From NCBI GenBank assembly GCA_028699365.1, contig JAQVUQ010000043.1, forward strand, positions 1-11,942: a DNA stretch of 11,942 bases. Reading direction: 5' to 3'. This DNA comes from UBA5359 sp028699365 [NCBI: bacterium] (lineage in GTDB: Bacteria > UBP13 > UBA5359). The notes beneath the pieces were generated by a model. It searched no databases. It was not told where the DNA came from and was given only the letters and a program-made list of their open reading frames with translations. Position numbers and translations under genes: made by a program. Shown here piece by piece: positions 6,807-11,942 of the stretch; positions within the stretch are counted from its first letter, which is position 1; every line of letters starts with the position of its first letter.

Positions 6807-6883
6807 TGGTCGGGGCGGCGGGATTCGAACCCACGGCCTCACGGTCCCGAACCGTGCGCGCTACCAAGCTGCGCTACGCCCCG
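6807..6883 (-). tRNA. tRNA-Pro (anticodon CGG)
   Basis: A full 77-nt cloverleaf: acceptor CGGGGCG/CGCCCCG, D stem GCGC/GCGC, anticodon stem CACGG/CCGTG with loop TTCGGGA (anticodon CGG at loop positions 3-5), a 5-nt variable loop, T arm GTGGG-TTCGAAT-CCCGC, discriminator A and an encoded CCA. It reads proline codon CCG. A six-T run follows directly after the CCA. Confidence 0.97.
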
Positions 6884-6898
6884 ACGAAGACAGTGTGT

Positions 6899-6927
6899 AT
6901 TTTACCATCTTTTCATTCTTTTGGGAA
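6899..6927 (-). promoter_or_regulatory. Promoter of tRNA-Pro(CGG)
   Basis: Minus-strand -35 TTCCCA (6927-6922), a 17-base spacer and -10 TAAAAT (6904-6899) preceded by TGG (extended -10). The start site would fall about 9 nt before the mature tRNA 5' end. Confidence 0.6.
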
Positions 6928-6940
6928 GGGTGATGACGGG

Positions 6941-6969
6941 TTCAACATTCAAGGTTCAGAAGTTCAAGG
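6941..6969. repeat. Intergenic heptad repeat tract
   Basis: On the plus strand the units TTCAACA, TTCAAGG, TTCAGAA run in exact 7-bp register from 6941 to 6961, followed after one extra G by another TTCAAGG (6963-6969). It lies between the pgeF stop and the tRNA-Pro(CGG) promoter. The same TTCA/CTGAA-type heptad style occurs near 1321 and 9245-9366. Confidence 0.65.
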
Positions 6970-6999
6970 TTTTTGGAGCCGGTTGCTGGAGCTTGGTGA

Positions 7000-7773
7000 T
7001 CAGGCAAGCCAGACGATCAGCGCTTGTCTCCCAGTATCTCCCCCGTCGGCACGATGTGAGAAATAACGGTTATTGTTACAGGAGGTGCAGATGTCGACCA
7101 CCTTGATATTCGTTTCCGGTATGCCCACCTCTACCAGTTGCTCGACGTTCGCTCGACGTAAATCCAGAGTGATGCCGCCGTCAGGCTTTTTGACCGTATG
7201 CCGGTTTGAGAGATAGCCGCTCTCTGCAAGCCGGTTGGGATTGAAATCGTAGCAGCACGGTCCTATGGAAGGCCCGATGACGGCGTTCATATGCACAGGA
7301 TCACATCCATGGAGCTGCACCATCGCCACTGCAGTCTTGAAGGCTATGCCCAGAGCCGTTCCTTTCCAACCGGCATGAACGGCGGCAACCGCTTTACCCT
7401 CCTGATCAATAAGAGCTATCGGCAGGCAATCGGCCGTAAATATCGCCAGAGGTCTGTCAGGTATGACAGTTATCAGAGCATCAGCTTCACCCAGAGGGCT
7501 ATCCGTCTGCTGATCGATCTCCTCCGTGACATGCAGAATTTCGTTGCCGTGCGTCTGATCGACACAGGACATACAACAGGCGTCGAGCAATAGTTCATGC
7601 AACAGCAGACGCCTGTTGTAGATAACGTCGTCATGCCGATCGTTTACATGAAGCGCCAGATTGAGAGCACCGAATCTGCCTCTGGCTCCGGGAAGACACC
7701 TGCCGGTAAAGACATACCTCCCGCTACCGTATCCTCCCATCAGCAGTTCATCTGCAGATCTACAAAGGCACAT
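7000..7773 (-). CDS. pgeF: Peptidoglycan editing factor / laccase-domain (YfiH, LACC1) protein
   Basis: A member of the YfiH/YlmD/LACC1 family; members act on purine nucleosides (phosphorylase/deaminase activity in vitro) and, in E. coli, are needed for correct peptidoglycan composition. It was formerly called polyphenol oxidase. The 257-residue protein carries the family metal site: H75 in QTHG, C116 in TADCLP and H133 in HAGWKGT, plus IGPSIGPCCYDF at 167-177 and DICTSCNNNRYFSHRAD at 227-243, ending TGRQALIVWL. Start taken as ATG 7773 with GAGGGGAAG immediately upstream; an in-frame GTG at 7785 would add four residues. It overlaps the upstream dehydrogenase gene by 14 bp, so the two are almost surely cotranscribed and translationally coupled. 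No clear terminator follows; a heptad repeat and the tRNA promoter do. Confidence 0.92.
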   Translation of the reverse strand: MCLCRSADELLMGGYGSGRYVFTGRCLPGARGRFGALNLALHVNDRHDDVIYNRRLLLHELLLDACCMSCVDQTHGNEILHVTEEIDQQTDSPLGEADALITVIPDRPLAIFTADCLPIALIDQEGKAVAAVHAGWKGTALGIAFKTAVAMVQLHGCDPVHMNAVIGPSIGPCCYDFNPNRLAESGYLSNRHTVKKPDGGITLDLRRANVEQLVEVGIPETNIKVVDICTSCNNNRYFSHRADGGDTGRQALIVWLA

Positions 7774-9148
7774 GCTTCCCCTCACGTCTCAGTATATCCC
7801 GGGCTGCAAGAACACCGGATGCGGAAGCCTGAACCAAGCCTCTGGTCAGTCCTGCGCCGTCGCCTATGGCATAGAGACAGCCTATTTCGGTTTCCAGCTT
7901 GTCCGTTACTTTTAACTTGGAGGAGTAGAACTTCACCTCGGCCCCGTAAAGGAGAGTATGCCGGGAATATATTCCCGGGGCCAGTACATCCAGCGCCTGA
8001 AGCATCTCAATAATATCCGTCAGATAGCGGTAAGGCAAAACGAAGCTGAGATCACCCGGAGAGGCGCTGGATAGAGACGGCTTGATAACGCTGTTGGCTA
8101 TCCGCTCGGGAGTCGATCTCCTGCCGTTAAGCAGATCGCCGAGCCGTTGAACGATGACGGTCCCTCCCAGCATATTCGCCAGCCTGGCCATATACCGTCC
8201 GTAATCTATAGGCTCATGAAAGGGTTCGGTAAAAGGAGTACTGACCAGGAGGGCAAAGTTGGTCTTGTCGCTCTTCTGATCTGCATAGCTGTGCCCGTTG
8301 ACGGTTATGACGCCGTTGTTGTGCTCGGTCACCACTTCGCCGTTGGGACAGACGCAGAAGGTGCGTATCTGATCGTCGAAGTGCTTGGTATAGTAAAGCA
8401 GCTTGGGCTCGTAGACTACATCCGTGATATGGCGCATAACCTCCGAGGGGAGTTCAACCCTGACACCTATATCCACCGGGTTGTTGATAGTTGTCAGATT
8501 CAGCCTGGCAGCCTCTGATGTCAGCCAGGGAGACCCTTCCCTGCCCGGGGCGACCACCACGTATCGACTTCTGTATTCGCCTTCGGTTGTCGTTACCCCG
8601 ACGACGTTTCCGTTCTCCACCAGCAGCCGTTCCACGGTGGTTCCCATGATCAAGTCTATCTTACCATCCAGGTAGTCTCTGATGCCCTTGAGAACCCGCC
8701 CCCCGCCGTCGCTGCCCATATGCCTGATGCGAGCCGCTACCAGCTTGAGCTCAGCCTTTACGGCCTGACGTGCAATTCTGGCGATATCGTCGTCATTTGT
8801 GCCGTATGTGGTTGTGGGCGCGCCGTATTCCAGGTAGAGCCGATCGACGTAATCTATCAATCCGATCAGCGTTTCCCGGGAAACATATCTGTCCAACTGG
8901 CCGCCGACATCAGGTGAGAGGGTCAGTTTGCCGTCGCTGAAGGCGCCGGATCCTCCCCACCCGCAGAGAAGCGAACACGGATCGCAGGCAACGCATGCCT
9001 TTGCCGGCCACCTGCCCGGGCATTTCCGATCGTCTATATCCAGCCCCTTGTCAATCAGGAGTATCTTCAGACCGTCCTGCTTGACCATCTCCAGGGCCGC
9101 AAATATGCCGGCCGGACCGGCCCCTATTATAATGACATCGTATTGCAT
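7760..9148 (-). CDS. FAD-dependent dehydrogenase (COG2509-like) with N-terminal Cys cluster
   Basis: A 462-residue flavoprotein. It opens with the dinucleotide-binding Rossmann motif GAGPAG (9-14) and an acidic end of strand 2 (D33 in LLIDKG). It ends with the FAD-contacting AIGDGAGLTRGLVQASASG (427-445). Between them are the conserved GWGGSGAFSDGKL (63-75) and a long central domain. Five cysteines lie close together at 43, 52, 55, 58 and 62 (pattern C-x8-C-x2-C-x2-C-x3-C), which could be a metal or Fe-S site or redox thiols. The family is uncharacterised ('FAD-dependent dehydrogenases') and the substrate is unknown; geranylgeranyl reductase and thiazole synthase-like proteins are more distant alternatives. 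ATG 9148 follows a strong GGAGGAAATCT site. It is the first gene of a two-gene unit with pgeF, whose start lies inside its 3' end. Confidence 0.85.
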   Translation of the reverse strand: MQYDVIIIGAGPAGIFAALEMVKQDGLKILLIDKGLDIDDRKCPGRWPAKACVACDPCSLLCGWGGSGAFSDGKLTLSPDVGGQLDRYVSRETLIGLIDYVDRLYLEYGAPTTTYGTNDDDIARIARQAVKAELKLVAARIRHMGSDGGGRVLKGIRDYLDGKIDLIMGTTVERLLVENGNVVGVTTTEGEYRSRYVVVAPGREGSPWLTSEAARLNLTTINNPVDIGVRVELPSEVMRHITDVVYEPKLLYYTKHFDDQIRTFCVCPNGEVVTEHNNGVITVNGHSYADQKSDKTNFALLVSTPFTEPFHEPIDYGRYMARLANMLGGTVIVQRLGDLLNGRRSTPERIANSVIKPSLSSASPGDLSFVLPYRYLTDIIEMLQALDVLAPGIYSRHTLLYGAEVKFYSSKLKVTDKLETEIGCLYAIGDGAGLTRGLVQASASGVLAARDILRREGKHVPL

Positions 9149-9194
9149 AGATTTCCTCCCGCCTGATATTTTACGCGACAGTCTATGCTTTATC

Positions 9195-9216
9195 TACCCT
9201 GCCGACAAGCAGGGTA
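9195..9216. promoter_or_regulatory. 8-bp perfect hairpin in the 5' region of the dehydrogenase gene
   Basis: TACCCTGC (9195-9202) and GCAGGGTA (9209-9216) are perfect inverted arms around a 6-nt loop. It lies between the candidate -10 box at 9227-9232 and the ribosome binding site, so it would be in the leader RNA, or could be a dimeric protein site. No T run follows in the gene direction, so it is not a terminator. Confidence 0.45.
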
Positions 9217-9226
9217 AACGGAGACA

Positions 9227-9254
9227 ATTATACTTAAAACGGAGGAATTCAGAA
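9227..9254 (-). promoter_or_regulatory. Candidate promoter of the dehydrogenase-pgeF unit
   Basis: A consensus -10 TATAAT (minus strand 9232-9227) with a weak -35 TTCTGA (9254-9249) 16 bases upstream. The -35 falls inside the heptad repeat. A competing weak candidate (TTGTCG, 17 bp, TAGACT) lies nearer the gene. Confidence 0.4.
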
Positions 9255-9366
9255 TAAGGAATTCAGTTGTCAGTAGTTCAAGCATTAATAGCGGGCGAAG
9301 CTGAAAGGCCAACTGCCAGAGAAAGAGACGCGCAAGCTATTCTGAATTCTGGCTTCTGACTCCTGA
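9245..9366. repeat. Paired heptad tracts in inverted orientation between tRNA-Pro(GGG) and dehydrogenase gene
   Basis: On the plus strand, GAATTCA, GAATAAG, GAATTCA, GTTGTCA (9245-9272) run in 7-bp register. Four further heptads ATTCTGA, ATTCTGG, CTTCTGA, CTCCTGA (9339-9366) run in the opposite orientation. The 12-mer GAATTCAGAATA (9245-9256) is the exact complement of TATTCTGAATTC (9338-9349), leaving 81 bp between. The whole could fold as a long stem-loop or be a small non-autonomous element. It encodes no protein I can support. Confidence 0.65.
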
Positions 9367-9375
9367 TAATAAGTA

Positions 9376-9452
9376 TGGTCGGGGCGACTGGATTCGAACC
9401 AGCGGCCTCTTGAACCCCATTCAAGCGCGCTACCAAGCTGCGCCACGCCCCG
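9376..9452 (-). tRNA. tRNA-Pro (anticodon GGG)
   Basis: A 77-nt cloverleaf: acceptor CGGGGCG/CGCCCCG, D stem GCGC/GCGC, anticodon stem CTTGA/TCAAG with loop ATGGGGT (anticodon GGG), a 5-nt variable loop, T arm GCTGG-TTCGAAT-CCAGT, discriminator A and encoded CCA. It reads proline codons CCC/CCU. Its first 28 nt differ from the tRNA-Pro(CGG) gene at one position only. Confidence 0.97.
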
Positions 9453-9463
9453 ACACGCAGGAT

Positions 9464-9492
9464 ATTATAACAAATTGAAGCCACACTTACAA
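9464..9492 (-). promoter_or_regulatory. Promoter of tRNA-Pro(GGG)
   Basis: Minus-strand -35 TTGTAA (9492-9487), a 17-base spacer and consensus -10 TATAAT (9469-9464) preceded by TGT. It is the best-scoring promoter by eye in the window and sits just upstream of the tRNA 5' end. Confidence 0.75.
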
Positions 9493-9521
9493 TAAGATAT
9501 GCCCGGTTGCTGTAAAGAGGA

Positions 9522-10523
9522 TTATCCGGCCTCCGGTTTTGGCTGCCGCAGCATCAGTGTGGACACCACCTGGCGTGGGTCCTTTCCCTCATAAAGAACG
9601 GCATAAATTTCCGCCGTCACCGGCATTTCTATGCCCATTTTAAGCGCCAGCAGATGAGTTGCTCTGGCGGTAGGCACGCCTTCCACCACCATATGCGTCT
9701 TGTCCAGCATCTCGGCTACCTTCTCGCCCTTGCCGACGGCCTCGCCGAAGCACCTGTTGCGGCTATGGCGGCTCATGGAGGTAACCATAAGGTCTCCCAG
9801 GCCGGACAGCCCGTAGAAGGTCTCCTGGCGCGCTCCCAGCGCTTTGCCCATACGCACCATTTCAACCAGACATCTGGTCAGCAGAGCCGCCTTGGTGTTG
9901 TCGCCGTATCCCAATCCGTCGCTCATACCGGCGCCGATAGCCATGATGTTCTTCAGCGCTCCCCCCAACTCCACTCCGATAAGATCATCGTTGGTATAGA
10001 CTCTGAAATAATCGGTCATCAGTATACGCTGCGCCATGAGAGCCGCTTCCTGCGGCCCGGCGATAACGCTGGCTGTCGGTATGCGACGCACCACCTCTCC
10101 GGAGATGTTCGGTCCTGAGAGTGCGGTCACTCTGTCCGGGTTTCCTAGGATATCGGACAGAACCCGGGTCATTCTGAGTCCGGTATCTATCTCAATACCC
10201 TTGGTGGCACTGACGATTACGGATTGTGCGTCAATAAACGGCAGAATCTGATTGGCTATCGTACGCATGGATGATGAGGGAACGGCAAGGATGACCAGCA
10301 GCGCTCCTTCAAGTGCTTTGGCAATATCCGAAGTCGGCTGAAGGCTGTCCGGAAATGGTGAGCCGGGGAGATATCGCCTGTTCTCCCTGCCGGCTGTCAT
10401 CTCATCGGCATGTTCAGGCCTTCTTGACCAGAGATTGACGGCACAACCGCCGGAAGCCAGCATCAGCGCCAGAGTTGTGCCCCAACTGCCTGCGCCTATT
10501 ATGCATACTTTTTCATTGCTCAT
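9522..10523 (-). CDS. gpsA: NAD(P)+-dependent glycerol-3-phosphate dehydrogenase
   Basis: Reduces dihydroxyacetone phosphate to sn-glycerol 3-phosphate in the cytosol, supplying the backbone for phospholipids. The 333-residue protein is of normal family length. It shows the Rossmann motif GAGSWG (10-15), the VPSSSMR segment (81-87), K108 in SATKGIE, SGPNISGEV (136-144), the catalytic lysine K191 in ELGGALKNIMAIGAG, and GLGDLMVTSMSRHSRN (241-256). ATG 10523 follows a weak GGATG-type site. It is the third gene of the der-plsY-gpsA cluster, downstream of the acyltransferase that uses its product. No obvious terminator separates it from the tRNA-Pro(GGG) promoter. Confidence 0.97.
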   Translation of the reverse strand: MSNEKVCIIGAGSWGTTLALMLASGGCAVNLWSRRPEHADEMTAGRENRRYLPGSPFPDSLQPTSDIAKALEGALLVILAVPSSSMRTIANQILPFIDAQSVIVSATKGIEIDTGLRMTRVLSDILGNPDRVTALSGPNISGEVVRRIPTASVIAGPQEAALMAQRILMTDYFRVYTNDDLIGVELGGALKNIMAIGAGMSDGLGYGDNTKAALLTRCLVEMVRMGKALGARQETFYGLSGLGDLMVTSMSRHSRNRCFGEAVGKGEKVAEMLDKTHMVVEGVPTARATHLLALKMGIEMPVTAEIYAVLYEGKDPRQVVSTLMLRQPKPEAG

Positions 10524-10547
10524 ATGATTTCATCCAACGTCTTTAAT

Positions 10548-10576
10548 CCGGGCGGCCACATAGGGTCGCCCCTACA
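10548..10576. repeat. GC-rich imperfect palindrome between plsY and gpsA
   Basis: On the plus strand, GGGCGGCC (10550-10557) and GGTCGCCC (10564-10571) form 8-bp arms with one G-T mismatch around ACATAG, flanked by CTACA. Read on the other strand it is the GTAGGGGCGACCC...GGCCGCCC word that I recall as a dispersed intergenic palindrome in several bacterial groups; that memory is not a search result. It fills much of the 57-bp gap inside the operon. It would form a strong hairpin in the mRNA without a T run. Confidence 0.6.
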
Positions 10577-10580
10577 ATCA

Positions 10581-11213
10581 TTAAGCGTCGCTCTCATGCT
10601 GTTCGACAGGCAGCCTCACCCGCTTGCCGAAGCGGTTCTCCGTTCCGGCGAGCAAACGCTTTATGTTATCTCTGTGGCGCAGCAGCACCCATATGGAGGC
10701 GATCAATCCGAATACCAGCACGGGCTTCTGACAATTGAAATATGCCATAACCGGCGTCAGAAAGACGGCTGTGACTACGGATGCCAGTGAAACGTACCTG
10801 CTTACGGCCAGAACTATCAGCCATATGACGGTGCATGCGCCGGCGACGGCCGGCGACAGGCCCAGCAGCACTCCCAGCGTAGTTGCCACACCCTTGCCGC
10901 CCTTGAAACCGAGCCAGATGGACCGGTTATGCCCCAGCAGCGAGGCGATGCCGGCCAGGACAGCGGCTAACGGTCCTCCCAATTGATGGGCAAGGATAAC
11001 GGGAATCGCACCTTTGGCGGCGTCGAGCAGCATAGCCGTAACGCCCCAGGGATACCCCAGGATACGGAGAACATTGGTGGCGCCGATATTGCCGCTGCCG
11101 TGTTGCCTGATATCAATACCGCGCACCGCCTTACCGATAAGCAGCCCGAAAGGTATGGAACCTATCAGATAGGATGCTGTTACGATAGCAATCATCTTGT
11201 ACATCTCAATCAC
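10581..11213 (-). CDS. plsY: Acyl-phosphate:glycerol-3-phosphate acyltransferase PlsY
   Basis: Transfers an acyl group from acyl phosphate to the 1-position of glycerol 3-phosphate at the inner face of the cytoplasmic membrane, giving lysophosphatidic acid. About 210 residues with five hydrophobic segments. The three family motifs are present: GSGNIGATNVLR (residues 40-51), the GHNRSIWLGFKGGKGVATT stretch (94-112), and the late SLASVVTA-type segment. The start is uncertain: GTG 11213 overlaps the der stop (GTGATTGA), and ATG codons four and seven residues in (11204, 11195) are also plausible, the latter giving MIAIVTASYLIGSIPFG as in relatives. It precedes gpsA, whose product is its substrate. 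Confidence 0.95.
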   Translation of the reverse strand: MIEMYKMIAIVTASYLIGSIPFGLLIGKAVRGIDIRQHGSGNIGATNVLRILGYPWGVTAMLLDAAKGAIPVILAHQLGGPLAAVLAGIASLLGHNRSIWLGFKGGKGVATTLGVLLGLSPAVAGACTVIWLIVLAVSRYVSLASVVTAVFLTPVMAYFNCQKPVLVFGLIASIWVLLRHRDNIKRLLAGTENRFGKRVRLPVEQHESDA

Positions 11214-11942
11214 GCTTCTTAAATATAATTCTTAACGGTGTTCCTTCAAAATCGAAAGCGCTTCGCAAACGGTTCTCGATATAACGCTTGTAAGAAAAAT
11301 GGATCAGTTCAGTATCGTTTATGAACATCAGTATGGTCGGCGGATGCGTCTGCGGTTGTGTGGCATAGTAAAGCTTCAGCCGCCTGCCTTTGAAGTGTGC
11401 CGGCGGATGCTCGATCATGGCATCATGCAGCACTTTGTTCAGGGCGGCGGTGGCTATACGCTGTCCTCCTTTGTCGTAAACCTCCGTTACCCGGCTCAGC
11501 AGCCCTTCCATCCCTCGCCCGGTCTTGGCCGAGGCTATGACGATGGGGGCAAAGCTGTAAAAGCCCATGTCGCTTCTTATCAGCGTATGCATTTCCTGGC
11601 TCAGGTCTTTGATTATCGTTCTCGACCATTTGGGAAGTTCCTCCTGGGCAAGATCCCATTTATTGACCACTATAACCGCACATTTCCCCTTCTCGGCCGC
11701 GTATCCGGCTATCTTCTTATCCTGATCGGTCAGACCCTCGACGGCATCGAGGATTATCAGGCAGACATCGGATCTGTCCACTGCCCTCAAGGCACGCAGA
11801 ACGCTGTAGTATTCGACGTTGTCCTCCACTCTGGCACGACGGCGCATACCGGCCGTATCTATCAGCAGAAACTCACGGCCCATATATGTGAAATAGCTGT
11901 CGATGGCATCTCTGGTAGTTCCGGGGATGTCACTGACGATAA
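11206..11942 (-). CDS. der: Ribosome-assembly GTPase Der (EngA), 5' part beyond window
   Basis: A GTPase with two tandem G domains and a KH-like C-terminus that assists 50S subunit maturation. The visible ~245 residues hold most of the second G domain and the C-terminal domain: switch I IPGTTRDAID, G3 DTAGM, G4 NKWD and G5 SAKTGRG, then the KH-like part ending in basic IIFKKRD. The reading frame is open right to the window edge, without a start codon needed in view; the first G domain and the P-loop of the second lie outside. The stop overlaps the likely plsY start by 8 bp, indicating coupling. Confidence 0.96.
   Translation of the reverse strand, partial: IVSDIPGTTRDAIDSYFTYMGREFLLIDTAGMRRRARVEDNVEYYSVLRALRAVDRSDVCLIILDAVEGLTDQDKKIAGYAAEKGKCAVIVVNKWDLAQEELPKWSRTIIKDLSQEMHTLIRSDMGFYSFAPIVIASAKTGRGMEGLLSRVTEVYDKGGQRIATAALNKVLHDAMIEHPPAHFKGRRLKLYYATQPQTHPPTILMFINDTELIHFSYKRYIENRLRSAFDFEGTPLRIIFKKRD

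Noticed and set aside
6562-6867. 101-residue minus-strand frame
   Set aside because: It reads through tRNA-Pro(CGG) and the start of the secreted protein in another frame, and has no ribosome binding site or family signal.
6806-7066. Plus-strand frame beginning MVGAAGFEPTASRSR
   Set aside because: This is the well-known spurious product of translating the antisense of a tRNA gene; here it is the complement of tRNA-Pro(CGG).
9245-9366. CRISPR array
   Set aside because: The repeated units are 7 bp, contiguous and without spacers; no cas genes are in the window.
9278-9484. 68-residue minus-strand frame containing [14 protein letters not shown]
   Set aside because: It is the translated tRNA-Pro(GGG) gene plus flanking repeat, not a protein.

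Overview
The window is one continuous chromosomal stretch in which every convincing gene lies on the minus strand, so it is described here in the direction of transcription, from high to low coordinates. Base composition is roughly half G+C. The organism looks like a bacterium of a T-box-using, mostly Gram-positive lineage (Firmicutes/Clostridia-like, deep Actinobacteria or Chloroflexi; I cannot decide between them). The grounds are a tRNA-sensing T-box leader with an intrinsic terminator, the PlsY-type acyltransferase, a zinc-binding anti-sigma/ECF pair, tRNAs with encoded CCA, and frequent TTG/GTG starts with strong Shine-Dalgarno sequences. No phage, IS transposase, CRISPR or rRNA is present.

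Right end (about 9.5-11.94 kb): a housekeeping cluster der (entering from beyond the window) - plsY - gpsA. It couples a ribosome-assembly GTPase with two enzymes of glycerol-3-phosphate and phosphatidic acid synthesis. der and plsY overlap. plsY and gpsA are separated by 57 bp holding a GC-rich imperfect palindrome that looks like a dispersed repeat.

Middle (about 6.8-9.5 kb): a tRNA-Pro(GGG) gene with a good promoter, then an intergenic region with heptad repeats in inverted orientation, then a two-gene unit: a FAD-dependent dehydrogenase with an N-terminal cysteine cluster overlapping pgeF (peptidoglycan editing/laccase-domain protein). A second tRNA-Pro gene (CGG), again with its own promoter, follows.

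1.7-6.7 kb: a secreted protein built from serial carboxypeptidase-regulatory/CnaB-like beta-sandwich modules, then a TTG-started ECF sigma factor translationally coupled to a membrane anti-sigma factor with an N-terminal zinc-binding motif and a long, low-complexity extracytoplasmic region, then a sugar-1-phosphate nucleotidyltransferase with a left-handed beta-helix tail. Together these suggest an envelope-related neighbourhood (surface protein, envelope stress signalling, sugar-nucleotide supply), but joint function is inference.

Left end (1-1.69 kb): a serine-specific T-box riboswitch (specifier UCC, T-box UGGC matching a G discriminator) controls serA, the first enzyme of serine synthesis. 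serA starts at a TTG and runs off the left edge without its ACT domain. Its last ~57 bp look unlike SerA and may mark a chimeric or rearranged contig end. Short tandem heptad repeats (TCAGAAN/TTCAAGN type) recur in three separate intergenic regions and are the clearest non-genic structure in the window.
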